Positions 8,959-18,248 of a DNA stretch of 64,000 bases are shown here, one piece after another; positions within the stretch are counted from its first letter, which is position 1, and every line of letters starts with the position of its first letter. The stretch is from Arcicella sp038230735. GTDB lineage: Bacteria; Bacteroidota; Bacteroidia; Cytophagales; Spirosomataceae. The notes under the pieces were generated by a model. The model saw only the letters and a list, made by a program, of their open reading frames with translations, had not been told where the DNA came from and ran no database searches. The position numbers and the translations under genes are program-made. The stretch lies in NCBI GenBank assembly GCA_038230735.1, contig JBBRMR010000015.1, forward strand, positions 16,622 through 80,621, given 5' to 3'.

Positions 8959-9690
8959 ATGACAGACAGAGAAAGTGAACGACTAATTAGTGAACACGAA
9001 AAAATTAAAAAAGCATTTATTGACCATACTTGGTCGGAGATACATTCGGAAGAATCTTGGAGGATTTTCAAGGTGATGTCCGAATTTGTGGAGGGCATTG
9101 ATAAATTAGCTAAAATTGGACCTTGCGTTTCCATTTTTGGCTCGGCACGCACCAAACCCGATAATCCATACTATTTAATGGCGGAAGAAATTGCCGCAAA
9201 ATTGGTTCGTCACGGCTACGGTGTCATTACGGGCGGAGGTCCAGGTATCATGGAAGCGGGTAATAAAGGGGCGAAATTACAAGGTGGAAAATCCGTGGGA
9301 TTGAATATTGACCTACCTTTCGAGCAAAAACCAAACGATTATATTGACCGAGATAAAAGTATAGATTTTGATTATTTTTTCGTCCGTAAGGTGATGTTTG
9401 TCAAATACTCGCAAGGATTTATCATCATGCCAGGTGGTTTTGGCACATTAGATGAAATGTTTGAATCATTGACCTTGATGCAGACTCATAAAATTGCCCG
9501 TTTCCCCGTTGTGATGGTTGGAAAGGCATATTGGGGTGGTCTTTTCGAATGGGTACGTAGCACCATGCTCACACAGGGATATATTAATGAGGAAGATTTG
9601 AATTTAATCGCCTTGGTAGATACCCCAACGGATGCCGTGAAAGTGATTGATAATTTTTATGCCAAATATTTGTTGAAGCCTAACTTTTAG
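8959..9690 (+). CDS. LOG-family (TIGR00730) phosphoribohydrolase-like protein
   Basis: Rossmann-fold protein of the lonely-guy family, whose studied members hydrolyse nucleoside monophosphates such as cytokinin ribotides. Motifs: GGGPGIMEAGNKGA (phosphate binding) and PGGFGTLDEMFE, the PGGxGTxxE signature. I place the start at ATG 8959 (MTDRESERL), giving 243 residues; the frame is open 30 codons further up, but that stretch looks non-coding and overlaps the divergent promoter region. The physiological substrate in this organism is unknown. Confidence 0.9.
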   Translation: MTDRESERLISEHEKIKKAFIDHTWSEIHSEESWRIFKVMSEFVEGIDKLAKIGPCVSIFGSARTKPDNPYYLMAEEIAAKLVRHGYGVITGGGPGIMEAGNKGAKLQGGKSVGLNIDLPFEQKPNDYIDRDKSIDFDYFFVRKVMFVKYSQGFIIMPGGFGTLDEMFESLTLMQTHKIARFPVVMVGKAYWGGLFEWVRSTMLTQGYINEEDLNLIALVDTPTDAVKVIDNFYAKYLLKPNF

Positions 9691-9785
9691 GAGGTTAGCG
9701 AAAAAAGGGAGATACAAAGGTTTATAGCTTTTCAGTCTCCATTTTCTTTTGCCCAAAATATTGCTAAGATTTATTATTTGAAACA

Positions 9786-10151
9786 ATGAATAGACAAACC
9801 TTACGCCCAATATTAACCTTTGATATAGAGGCACAAACTGACATAGAGAAATTTCAGAATGAAGTTTTACGTCCAATTTTAAAGATGCAAAACGATTTAC
9901 TCGTTCAGATTTTCGAACATTATTGTGAAAAACGTAAAGGCATATTTGATAAACTTTCGGATAAAGACAGAGCCATTTATATTGAGCAAGCCATCAAAAA
10001 AGACATGAAATTTAAACATTACCTCGAAGGCATCATTACGGGAATGTTTACGTTGGAAGAGTATAATAAGTTTATGGAAAATGAAGATGAATTGACTAAG
10101 CGGATGGTTAATATGTTGGTGCAGAGATTGCAGAGTCAGGTTTTGAGATGA
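9786..10151 (+). CDS. Conserved small hypothetical protein
   Basis: A 121-residue, mainly helical, charged protein with a conserved-looking core FQNEVLRPILKMQNDLL at about residues 23-39. I recall similar proteins in Bacteroidota sometimes labelled glyoxalase, but no glyoxalase metal ligands are visible here. There is no signal peptide. It stands alone between the LOG gene and a convergent DUF2723 gene, with an ACGGAAG hairpin at its end. Function unknown. Confidence 0.7.
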   Translation: MNRQTLRPILTFDIEAQTDIEKFQNEVLRPILKMQNDLLVQIFEHYCEKRKGIFDKLSDKDRAIYIEQAIKKDMKFKHYLEGIITGMFTLEEYNKFMENEDELTKRMVNMLVQRLQSQVLR

Positions 10152-10160
10152 ATATTATAT

Positions 10161-10197
10161 ACGGAAGCCGTCCTTTTTAATGAAGGACGGCTTCCGT
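10161..10197. terminator. ACGGAAG-family hairpin, bidirectional
   Basis: Perfect 15-bp stem (10161-10175 / 10183-10197) with a 7-base loop, lying between two convergent stop codons (10151 plus, 10214 minus). The outer stem ACGGAAGCC/GGCTTCCGT is shared with the glp hairpins while the inner stem differs. Confidence 0.75.
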
Positions 10198-10213
10198 GAA
10201 TTAAACTGTAATA

Positions 10214-13183
10214 CTAAGAATTCGCTCTCGCCAATTGCTTCTGCAACATCGCTTCGTACTTCGTGGCTTCTGGAATCTTCGCATTTTTCAAACCTTCCAC
10301 AATAATTTGCATTTCATAAAGTGCCGATTGAATCGTTTGGCTATCGCTACTTCTACGGTCATTTAGATAATAATCCAAAGCCTGATTATTGCGATTCATG
10401 ATGGTATCTGCCATAAGTAACCCTTTCTTGGTATCTCCCGCACCCACATAAAGAGCCACAAAATTAGCTGATAATTGGTCGTAAGGAATGGCTTTATCGG
10501 GCATTACTTTATTACAGAAATCTAAAGCAGCTCTGGCTTTTCCCATTTTTCCTTCACGAATTAACTGGTCAACCAAACGCAAGAAACTCAAACGAGCCGT
10601 AACAACTGGCACCTGCAAATAGAAATCTGAATGATAATAAACATCTGGATTATCTAAGTTTTTCCAGAACATCTTTTTTGTTAAATTATCAAACATCACA
10701 TCTGAATTCACCAAACCATCCTTTGCACCTGGCACTTTCACGGGTTCTAAACGGTAGGCGTAACCTTCCAGAGACATATATTCTTTTAAATTCAAATAAC
10801 TTGCTTGAGGTAACGTTGAAGCGAAATAAATTGGGCGTTTCCAACCTTGTGCAGCATTTTGGGCAATAATATCCAATTGAATCAACTCTGGTTTCATCAA
10901 TCCAGATTTACCTGCCGACCATGCCATTTGGTCAGTTAAATACGGTTCTAAATCTTTTGGAATAAATCCAGCTTTTTTGACGGCTTCCACATCAATTGGA
11001 AGAAAAAGATTTTCAGTTGGCAAGGTATTTATCATCGAACCATCTTGCAGTGGCACTTTAATTGCCTCATTTTCTTCCGAAATCAATTTCATATAATCCT
11101 TTAAATTGATACCATTTTTTACGTTTGGATTTTCATAAAACATAATCTGCTCATTCAATCCTTCCATCAATAATCCTTTTGGAACTGAAATTGGCAAAGG
11201 TTGAGACTCATACGTTTTACGCTTCATTTGGTCAATGTACCAATCAGTTCCCAGCAACGAAAGGTTACAAACTCGCACGTCGGTACGGAAGCCTTCCACT
11301 TCCTGCACGTACCACAATGGGAAAGTATCATTATCACCACCCGTGAATAAAATCGCATTCTTAGCACATGAATTCAATAAATTTTTGGCAAAATCCACTT
11401 GATGATAACGCTGACTTCGGTCATGGTCGTCATAATTTTGTTGAATCAAAATCACGGGAACAACGGCAGAAACTACTGTTGCCACAGCACCACTTACGGT
11501 AACATTCGGTAAAAACTTACCAAACCATTCTGACAATTGCATAACGCCCAAACCAATCCAAAGCCCAAAGAAATAGAATGAGCCTACATAAATATAATCA
11601 CGCTCACGGGGTTCGGATGGTGGTGAATTTAGGAAAACTACCAATGCCAAACCCGTCAGAAGGAACATTAATGTAGTGGTCAGAAAGTCGTGTTCATTTT
11701 TACGAACTAATAGCACAAAACCTAAAAGACCCAAAATTAAAGGCAACCAATAATAATTATTATGAGCCTTATTGCTTGATAATGAGGTGGGTAACGTTCC
11801 TTTTCGGGTATAATCAATCACGCCCGCATCTTGCACATCGCTTTCACGACCCACAAAATTCCAGAGTAAATAACGCATATACATATGTCCCATTTGGTGA
11901 GTAAACATAAAACGGAGATTATCGCCAAAACTTGGTTTTTCGCCAGGAGCTAAACCCAACATATCCTGATACATCTGTATGTGCTGAGGTGTTGTACTAT
12001 ACACACGAGGTAGCAACATCTGACCATCTTTTGCATAAATCAATTTTTGTTTGTAGTCATAAATTTCGTACTTGCCATCCTTCATTTTATAGATAGGATT
12101 GCCCTGTTCGACACTTTCAACCGTTCCCGTGAAGATGGGTCCATACGATAATGAACGCTCACCGTATTGTTCACGCTTCAAATATTTCACATAATTCAAG
12201 ATATTACTCGGGTCATTTTCGTTGATGGGCGTATTGTACCCTGAACGAACCAACGCTAAATTGTATGACAAATAACCAATTAAAACAAACACAAAAGCCA
12301 ATAAGGACAGATTGAGAACAACTTTTTCTTTCTTGATTGAATACAAAATTCCGTAAACAATTGCCCCGACAAACAGGAGCAAAAATACGCCAACACCCAC
12401 GCCATAAGGCATTCCCATTCCGTTGGTGAAAAGTAATTCAAACTGAAAAGCTAAGGAAGGAATTCCAGGAATAACGAATGAATTGATAACTCCCAAAATG
12501 ACAAAACCGATGAACAAAGCCACAAAACCGCCTTTGTAGGTAGGAACTACCGTCTTCTTGAAATAATACATCAACGCCAAAGCGGGAACCGTTACCAAGT
12601 TCAACAAGTGGACTCCAATTGACAATCCAACGATATAAGCAACTAATAATAACCAACGATTGGCGGCGGATTCATCCTCAATTAATTCCCATTTGAAAGC
12701 TGCCCAAACCACCAAAGCCGTAAAGAACGACGACATGGCATAAACCTCCGCCTCAACTGCCGAGAACCAAAAAGTATCTGAAAAAGCGTAAGCCATTGAA
12801 CCCACAACACCCGCACCCAAAAGTGTAAGGCATTGACCTGATGATAGTTCCGAGAATTTTTTATTATAAACCTTACGTCCAATCATTACGATTGTCCAGT
12901 GCATAAACAGAATCGTGAAGGCACTTGAAACCACCGACATCATATTTACCCAAAAAGCAACTCGTGTTAAATCTGACCCCGCTAAAAGTGAAAACATCCG
13001 TCCCAACAATAAAAATAGAGGAGCTCCGGGAGGGTGAGGAACTTGGAGTTTGAAAGCACAAGCGATAAACTCGCCGCAGTCCCAAAAAGAAGCCGTTGGT
13101 TCAACGGTTTTGGTAAAAACAAATAAGGAAATGGCAAAAACGACCCAACCCATAAGGTCATTGATTCTTTTGAAATTGTTCAT
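10214..13183 (-). CDS. DUF2723 membrane glycosyltransferase-like protein
   Basis: Large integral membrane protein of the DUF2723 family, related by fold to C-type (O-mannosyltransferase-like) glycosyltransferases. The N-terminal half has about 10-12 hydrophobic helices with the family motif FWDCGEFIACAFKLQVPHPP near the start, where acidic residues in the first loop are expected to be catalytic. The C-terminal half is soluble and probably periplasmic. I start at ATG 13183 (MNNFKRIND, 989 residues); seven further codons to 13204 are open but run through a GC-rich hairpin. The target is probably a lipid-linked sugar acceptor, but this is not visible in the sequence. Confidence 0.88.
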   Translation of the reverse strand: MNNFKRINDLMGWVVFAISLFVFTKTVEPTASFWDCGEFIACAFKLQVPHPPGAPLFLLLGRMFSLLAGSDLTRVAFWVNMMSVVSSAFTILFMHWTIVMIGRKVYNKKFSELSSGQCLTLLGAGVVGSMAYAFSDTFWFSAVEAEVYAMSSFFTALVVWAAFKWELIEDESAANRWLLLVAYIVGLSIGVHLLNLVTVPALALMYYFKKTVVPTYKGGFVALFIGFVILGVINSFVIPGIPSLAFQFELLFTNGMGMPYGVGVGVFLLLFVGAIVYGILYSIKKEKVVLNLSLLAFVFVLIGYLSYNLALVRSGYNTPINENDPSNILNYVKYLKREQYGERSLSYGPIFTGTVESVEQGNPIYKMKDGKYEIYDYKQKLIYAKDGQMLLPRVYSTTPQHIQMYQDMLGLAPGEKPSFGDNLRFMFTHQMGHMYMRYLLWNFVGRESDVQDAGVIDYTRKGTLPTSLSSNKAHNNYYWLPLILGLLGFVLLVRKNEHDFLTTTLMFLLTGLALVVFLNSPPSEPRERDYIYVGSFYFFGLWIGLGVMQLSEWFGKFLPNVTVSGAVATVVSAVVPVILIQQNYDDHDRSQRYHQVDFAKNLLNSCAKNAILFTGGDNDTFPLWYVQEVEGFRTDVRVCNLSLLGTDWYIDQMKRKTYESQPLPISVPKGLLMEGLNEQIMFYENPNVKNGINLKDYMKLISEENEAIKVPLQDGSMINTLPTENLFLPIDVEAVKKAGFIPKDLEPYLTDQMAWSAGKSGLMKPELIQLDIIAQNAAQGWKRPIYFASTLPQASYLNLKEYMSLEGYAYRLEPVKVPGAKDGLVNSDVMFDNLTKKMFWKNLDNPDVYYHSDFYLQVPVVTARLSFLRLVDQLIREGKMGKARAALDFCNKVMPDKAIPYDQLSANFVALYVGAGDTKKGLLMADTIMNRNNQALDYYLNDRRSSDSQTIQSALYEMQIIVEGLKNAKIPEATKYEAMLQKQLARANS

Positions 13184-13195
13184 AATGAATAGTAA

Positions 13196-13253
13196 AGCCC
13201 CCAACCCCAGAGGGGAGTTTTTATAGTATTCCCCCTCTGGGGGTAAGGGGGCT
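13196..13253. repeat. GC-rich imperfect hairpin before the DUF2723 gene
   Basis: Left arm 13196-13217 (CCCCCAACCCCAGAGGGG core) and right arm 13231-13253 pair with small internal loops around an AT-rich centre. It ends 12 bases before the chosen start codon, so it lies in the mRNA leader and could affect translation. Confidence 0.6.
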
Positions 13254-13408
13254 GTTTTTGTGTGGCAATAATATTACCAAAAATACAAAATATGATTGGC
13301 TTGTGAAGAATAGGTTAGTTAAAAACTGTTAATTAGCTTGGTTTTTAACATTTGGGAGAGGATTTAGAATCTTTGAAATATGATTCATAATAACATTACA
13401 AGAAAATA

Positions 13409-14257
13409 TCATTTAGTGGCAAGTCTAATAGATTCAATTTGCTCAAAATCAATATTCGTAATTTTCGAAATAAATTTATTATCAGCACCCTCTTTTATCA
13501 AATTTCTAATGATTTCGAGGTTTCTATTAGTCATGGCTTCTTCAACTGCGGTGTCCATAACATTTTTTAAATCACGATAATATTTTACCGAATCCTGATA
13601 TGCTCTTTGCTCATTGTCATCATATTTTGCGATTTCGGCAACTTCAAAAAGCTTTAAAAACAAACCCTCCTTTAATTTTTCGGGTATCCTGTCCAATTTA
13701 GGAAGGTTTTTTAAAACGTAAAGCCATTTATCATAATGCGTTTCGAGTTCGTCAATAGTTTTGTTAAACTTTGGCATTTCCAAATAAATAAACTTTAATT
13801 TATCATAGAATAATTCTTTTGTTTCTATATCTAACAATTGAATATCATGGCGGAGTTTATTTTTATGAGATTGACTTTCATCGAATTCAAAATCCATGAT
13901 TGAAATTGTATAAACTGCATTTAGTTTATAATCCCAATCACCTTTCAAAGCTTGTTCTTGAATGGGAAAAGTTGAATAATAAATACTTCTATCTTTAAAA
14001 TACTTTTGCTTCGCCTTTTGTAACTCCACAATAAATTTTTCACCTTTTGAATTTTGACAATATAAATCAAAAATAGCCTTTCTATCCGCTTCGGTAGCTC
14101 CCAATTGTTCAGATTTTATAAATGTTAAATCTGTTAGACCACCTCTATCTTCCAATAATTCATTCAAGAAGTCAATTAACAAATCCTTATTTGCTTCTTC
14201 ACCGAAAAGTTTTTTAAAACCAAAATCAGTAAATGGATTAATATATTTCTCTTTCAT
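13409..14257 (-). CDS. Rpn-family PD-(D/E)XK nuclease
   Basis: A 282-residue member of the Rpn (recombination-promoting nuclease) / PF12784 family. The N-terminus INPFTDFGFKKLFGEE is diagnostic. The nuclease core is the AIFDLYCQ Asp (near residue 65) followed by GEKFIVELQKAKQ with the E-x-Q catalytic pair. The C-terminus (NLIKEGADNKFISKITNIDFEQI) looks like the small helical module common in this family. Rpn proteins are often multicopy and mobile; the flanking housekeeping genes show no insertion-sequence ends. Its role here is unknown. Confidence 0.88.
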   Translation of the reverse strand: MKEKYINPFTDFGFKKLFGEEANKDLLIDFLNELLEDRGGLTDLTFIKSEQLGATEADRKAIFDLYCQNSKGEKFIVELQKAKQKYFKDRSIYYSTFPIQEQALKGDWDYKLNAVYTISIMDFEFDESQSHKNKLRHDIQLLDIETKELFYDKLKFIYLEMPKFNKTIDELETHYDKWLYVLKNLPKLDRIPEKLKEGLFLKLFEVAEIAKYDDNEQRAYQDSVKYYRDLKNVMDTAVEEAMTNRNLEIIRNLIKEGADNKFISKITNIDFEQIESIRLATK

Positions 14258-14310
14258 ACAATTATAGTTTAAAATGCTTACAAACTAAATATACAATTAG
14301 CTTTACTAAA

Positions 14311-15348
14311 TCAAAGCCCCTCAAACTGTCTCAAAAACCGCACATCATTCTCAGTAAATAATCGTAAATCTTTGATTTGATATTTCAACATGGTTATTCT
14401 TTCAATCCCCATTCCGAAGGCAAAACCTGTATATTCCTGTGAGTCGATACCGCACTGTTCCAATACATTGGGGTCCACCATACCCGAACCCGCAATTTCT
14501 ACCCAACCCGAATATTTACAGACATTACAGCCCTTGCCTTTGCAGATTAAACAGGTAATATCAATCTCTGCCGATGGTTCAGTAAAAGGAAAATACGAAG
14601 GACGATAACGCACTTTGGTGTCTTGCCCAAACATTTCTTTGGCAAAATAGTAAAGGGTATCTTTCAAATCCTTAAAACCAACATTTTTATCCACATAAAT
14701 TCCTTCCACTTGGTGGAAAAGGCAATGAGCCCTTGCAGAAATGGCTTCGTTGCGGTACACTCGCCCAGGCATAATGGAACGTAGAGGCGGTTTTTGATTT
14801 TGCATCAAACGGATTTGTACGTTGGAGGTATGCGTCCGTAACAATATATCATCTGCCACGTTTCCGCCTTTCTTTTCGATAAAAAAAGTATCTTGCATTT
14901 CACGGGCAGGATGATTTTCGGCAAAATTCAGAGCCGTGAAATTATAAAAGTCTGATTCAATTTCAGGTCCATCCGATACGTTGAAACCCATTTTGGCAAA
15001 AATCTCAATGATTCTGGCACGCACCAAAGTAAGCGGATGCAGTGTCCCGTTTTCATTGGGAATATTGGGCAAAGTAAGGTCAAACTCAATGGACACGCCT
15101 TTATCAGTGGATGATTCCATCAAAGCCTGAAAATCGTTGAATTTATTCTGAGCTGCTTCTTTCAAAGCATTCAATTCTTGCCCAACGGCACGGCGGTCTT
15201 CTTGCGGAACGTTTTTAAGTCCATCAAAAAGGTCGCCAATTACGCCCTTACGCCCTACATACGCAATACGGAATGTTTCGAGCTGTTCTTTATTGTCAAT
15301 CGTGAAATCAGCAATTTGCTGGTGTATTTCGTTAATCTTGTCTTGCAT
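14311..15348 (-). CDS. pheS: Phenylalanyl-tRNA synthetase alpha subunit
   Basis: Catalytic subunit of the alpha2beta2 enzyme that charges tRNA-Phe. The 345 residues have the N-terminal coiled coil (to about 85), then class II motif 2 (GRVYRNEAISARAHCLFHQVE) and motif 3 (GFAFGMGIERITMLKY). A CLICKGKGCNVC cysteine cluster in the catalytic domain suggests a structural zinc. The phenylalanine-pocket stretch FPFTEPSAEIDI is intact. pheT is not in the window, so the two subunits are encoded apart. Confidence 0.96.
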   Translation of the reverse strand: MQDKINEIHQQIADFTIDNKEQLETFRIAYVGRKGVIGDLFDGLKNVPQEDRRAVGQELNALKEAAQNKFNDFQALMESSTDKGVSIEFDLTLPNIPNENGTLHPLTLVRARIIEIFAKMGFNVSDGPEIESDFYNFTALNFAENHPAREMQDTFFIEKKGGNVADDILLRTHTSNVQIRLMQNQKPPLRSIMPGRVYRNEAISARAHCLFHQVEGIYVDKNVGFKDLKDTLYYFAKEMFGQDTKVRYRPSYFPFTEPSAEIDITCLICKGKGCNVCKYSGWVEIAGSGMVDPNVLEQCGIDSQEYTGFAFGMGIERITMLKYQIKDLRLFTENDVRFLRQFEGL

Positions 15349-15352
15349 GGTG

Positions 15353-15360
15353 CAAAATTA
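15353..15360 (-). promoter_or_regulatory. TAnnTTTG box before pheS
   Basis: TAATTTTG on the minus strand, ending 5 bases before the pheS ATG. No TTG at the expected distance. If used, the mRNA would be nearly leaderless. Confidence 0.35.
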
Positions 15361-15376
15361 GTAATTAGTGATTAGT
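15356..15376. repeat. Three heptads before pheS
   Basis: AATTAGT, AATTAGT, GATTAGT in exact 7-base phase, overlapping the putative -7 box of pheS. Confidence 0.5.
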
Positions 15377-15531
15377 ATAAAGAAAATTTGTTTTCATATT
15401 TTCTCATTTAAGTATTAATGTCTTTCATTTTAACAAAGCAATTGATATAATTATACGTTCAGTACATTATTTCTGTTTAACTTTATGAGAGTAAGTCGAA
15501 AACGAAAACATAAAACTAACAATATCCACAA

Positions 15532-15936
15532 ATGAGAAATCTATTGACTAAAGTGATGATTTTAGCACTTTTATGCTCAACATTCAGTATGGAAGCACAA
15601 ACAAAAAATAACATGATGATTCGTATCGCAGAAATAAAGATTAATTCCAATTACCTTCAAGAATACAACAAAATTCTTCAAGAGGAATCACAGGCATCTG
15701 TTCAATTGGAATCGGGAGTTATTGTAATCTTTCCGATGTACCAGAAGGAAAATCCAACGCAGATTCGCATTATAGAAATTTATGCTAATAAAGAAGCGTA
15801 TGAAGTGCATCTAAAAACACCCCATTTTCAGAAATACAAAATTAGTACGCTCAACATGGTAAAATCGCTTAAACTTATCAATATGGATCCGATAGATTCT
15901 CAGACAATGGTGGAGATATTTCGGAAAATAAAATAA
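15532..15936 (+). CDS. Exported ABM-domain (quinol monooxygenase-like) protein
   Basis: A 134-residue protein with a signal peptide (VMILALLCSTFSMEAQ) followed by a ferredoxin-like antibiotic-biosynthesis-monooxygenase (ABM) domain: MIRIAEIKINSNYLQEYNKI, then the LESGVIVIFPMYQ and IRIIEIYANKEAYEVHLKTPHFQKY blocks. Family members oxidise small quinols or aromatic compounds without cofactors, or act as dimeric stress proteins. The substrate is unknown; export is inferred from the signal peptide. Confidence 0.8.
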   Translation: MRNLLTKVMILALLCSTFSMEAQTKNNMMIRIAEIKINSNYLQEYNKILQEESQASVQLESGVIVIFPMYQKENPTQIRIIEIYANKEAYEVHLKTPHFQKYKISTLNMVKSLKLINMDPIDSQTMVEIFRKIK

Positions 15937-15985
15937 CAAAATTACGCTCAACAAAAGTATTTGTAAAAATAACATACAGCTAAAC

Positions 15986-16022
15986 AAAAAAGGTAGGCTA
16001 ATCAAATCAGCCTACCTTTTTT
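15986..16022. terminator. Bidirectional terminator
   Basis: Perfect 14-bp stem (15986-15999 / 16009-16022) flanked by A and T runs on the two sides, so it can end transcription from both directions. It overlaps the stop codon of the minus-strand Uma2 gene. Confidence 0.85.
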
Positions 16023-16650
16023 ATTTTACAACTATCTTTTTCTTAGCTAACATTGCTGGAATATTTATGGTCAATCCTTCCATTATTTCAATATCTTTCT
16101 CCCAATTTTCAACCAACCAAGCCTCTTTGTTACTATCGGCAATCAAAATCGTTTTGGTGAAAGTATTAATCCAAATGACTTTTTCTATGCCGAAATCAAG
16201 GAGTTTTCTTACTTTTTTATAAATATATCCATCCACTCCACCAATATCCGAAGTATCAGCCGTTACATCAACTTCAATCGCTATTTTGGGCGGAACATCG
16301 GCATAATGAACATCAATGTCTTCCGCTTTCAGAATATCATTTTCAAAAATCAAAATATCGCCCGCCAAGTTATTGGATTTGTCTAAATGAATACCCGCTT
16401 CATGACCAAGAATAGTAAATAAATCTTCATCAAGAAAATTACCAAACTTAATTGTTAAATATGTTACGATATAACTTTGTAATTTACTACTACCCATGAT
16501 TTCTTCAACTTGTTTTTTGCCTGATAATACATCTCTAAATCCTTTATAATAAATGGGTTTTCCATCCATTATTTCGTAAATGAGATAATCAGGCACATTT
16601 CTGAGCTTTGGGCGATGCCTTGCGTGTGGGGCTATTTTTGATGCTATCAT
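16021..16650 (-). CDS. Uma2-family (DUF820) PD-(D/E)XK protein
   Basis: A 209-residue Uma2-family protein, which has a restriction-endonuclease-like fold. The core is visible as NLAGDILIFEND (the PD position, here GD) and IAIEVDVTAD (the E-x-D/K strand), followed by YIYKKVRKLLDFGIEKVIWI. The usual PD is replaced by GD and the usual E-V-S by E-V-D, so nuclease activity is uncertain. These proteins are multicopy in cyanobacteria and Cytophagales; a second, more typical copy is at 37569-38114. Confidence 0.8.
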   Translation of the reverse strand: MIASKIAPHARHRPKLRNVPDYLIYEIMDGKPIYYKGFRDVLSGKKQVEEIMGSSKLQSYIVTYLTIKFGNFLDEDLFTILGHEAGIHLDKSNNLAGDILIFENDILKAEDIDVHYADVPPKIAIEVDVTADTSDIGGVDGYIYKKVRKLLDFGIEKVIWINTFTKTILIADSNKEAWLVENWEKDIEIMEGLTINIPAMLAKKKIVVK

Positions 16651-16689
16651 TGTTTCAATTCTTTTAGATATTCAAAGATATAAGATTTC

Positions 16690-18120
16690 TCAATACAAAA
16701 CCCAAGTATCCTTAGAACCTCCACCCTGCGAAGAATTCACCACTAATGAATCCTTCCGAAGGGCAACTCTGGTCAATCCGCCTGGGATAACTTCTACGCC
16801 GTTTCCGTAGAGAATATAAGGTCGTAAATCCACGTGACGACCTTCGGCGTGGTCGTCAATTAAACAAGGAACTCTTGATAATGAAATGGTGGGTTGGGCA
16901 ATATAATTTCTTGGATTTGCCTTGATTTTTGCCTTGAAAATCTCCTGTTCGGCCTTAGTTGATTTTGGACCAATCAACATTCCGTAACCACCCGCTTCGT
17001 TGGCTTCCTTCACCACTAATTTTTCGATATTTTCTAATACATATTTACAATCATCCTCTTCTCCGCAGATATACGTTTCTACGTTTGGTAAAATGGCATC
17101 TTCGCCTAAATAATATTTAATAATTTTTGGAACGTAAGCGTAAATCACCTTATCATCCGCTACACCCGTACCTGGGGCATTGGCAAGGGCGATTCTGCCT
17201 TTTCTGTAAACATCAAAAATACCAGGAATTCCAATCATTGACCGTGGATTGAACACTGTTGGGTCGAGGAAAGTATCATCAATTCTGCGGTAAATCGAAT
17301 CCACAATCTGGAATCCTTTGGTAGTTCGCATTTTCACGTAGCCGTCATGCACCACTAAATCACGGGCATCTACCAATTCTACGCCCATTTGTTGAGCCAA
17401 ATATGAATGCTCAAAATAGGCAGAATTATAAATCCCAGGCGTAAGCACACAGACCGTCGGGTTGGGGCGACCCGCAATATGCTGCAACATTTGAAGCAAT
17501 TTATTGGGATAATCTGAGATGGATTGAACCCTTGTTTTACCCAAAACTTCGGGAAAAGTACGTTTCAATAGTTCCCGATTTTCGAGCATATACGATACCC
17601 CCGAAGGACAGCGGAGATTATCTTCCAGGACCATAAATTGCCCATCATCGCCTTTAATCAAATCCGTTCCTGTGATGTGAATATATATGCCTTTGGGTGG
17701 ACGAATGCCCATGCAAGGTTTGAGAAAATCCTTGGAAGTTTCGATTAATTCACGAGGAACGATACCATCTTTCAAGATTTTTTGGTCGTGATAAAGGTCG
17801 TCCAAAAACATATTTAATGCCGTTATTCTTTGAATTAGCCCTTTTTCAGTACGTTTCCACTCATTGGCATCAATCACTCTGGGAATAATATCGACGGGCA
17901 TAATCCGTTCCGTGCCTTCGTTTTCGGCATAGACATTAAAGGTAATCCCCATTGCCATCAATGAACGTTCAGCGGCTTGGTGACGGCGGATAAAGTCCTC
18001 GGTAGTTAATTGTTCGGCACGTTCTTTAAAGGCTTCATAGCCCTGACGAACATTGCCATTTTCATCGAACATTTCATCAAAAAAGCCCTCTGTGTTATAT
18101 TTATCAAAACTAAATTTCAT
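16690..18120 (-). CDS. Circularly permuted ATP-grasp type 2 protein
   Basis: A 476-residue member of the DUF404/DUF407 circularly permuted ATP-grasp family, thought to form amide bonds on unknown peptides. Characteristic blocks: RVIDANEWKRTEKGLIQRI, MGIRPPKGIYIHITGTDL, DNLRCPSGVSYMLENR, LTPGIYNSAYFEHSYLA and the C-terminal VNSSQGGGSKDTWVL. In many genomes this gene is followed by alpha-E and transglutaminase genes; here neither is present, so it is an orphan of the usual cluster. Substrate unknown. Confidence 0.9.
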   Translation of the reverse strand: MKFSFDKYNTEGFFDEMFDENGNVRQGYEAFKERAEQLTTEDFIRRHQAAERSLMAMGITFNVYAENEGTERIMPVDIIPRVIDANEWKRTEKGLIQRITALNMFLDDLYHDQKILKDGIVPRELIETSKDFLKPCMGIRPPKGIYIHITGTDLIKGDDGQFMVLEDNLRCPSGVSYMLENRELLKRTFPEVLGKTRVQSISDYPNKLLQMLQHIAGRPNPTVCVLTPGIYNSAYFEHSYLAQQMGVELVDARDLVVHDGYVKMRTTKGFQIVDSIYRRIDDTFLDPTVFNPRSMIGIPGIFDVYRKGRIALANAPGTGVADDKVIYAYVPKIIKYYLGEDAILPNVETYICGEEDDCKYVLENIEKLVVKEANEAGGYGMLIGPKSTKAEQEIFKAKIKANPRNYIAQPTISLSRVPCLIDDHAEGRHVDLRPYILYGNGVEVIPGGLTRVALRKDSLVVNSSQGGGSKDTWVLY

Positions 18121-18139
18121 CTGCGTTTAATTTATTGGT

Positions 18140-18147
18140 TATTTTTG
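18140..18147 (+). promoter_or_regulatory. TAnnTTTG box before queG
   Basis: TATTTTTG on the plus strand about 100 bases before the queG ATG; no TTG at canonical spacing. Confidence 0.3.
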
Positions 18148-18248
18148 TAAATTAATGTATTCAGAGGGTTTTTACAAGTAGCTTTGAGGAATTAAGTTAA
18201 AATACTTAGACTAATAGTGCTTGTGATTTGAAATTTGAAAAAGTTAAT

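Noticed and set aside
13409..14257. Rpn nuclease gene as part of an insertion sequence
   Set aside because: No terminal inverted repeats or target duplications are visible around it.
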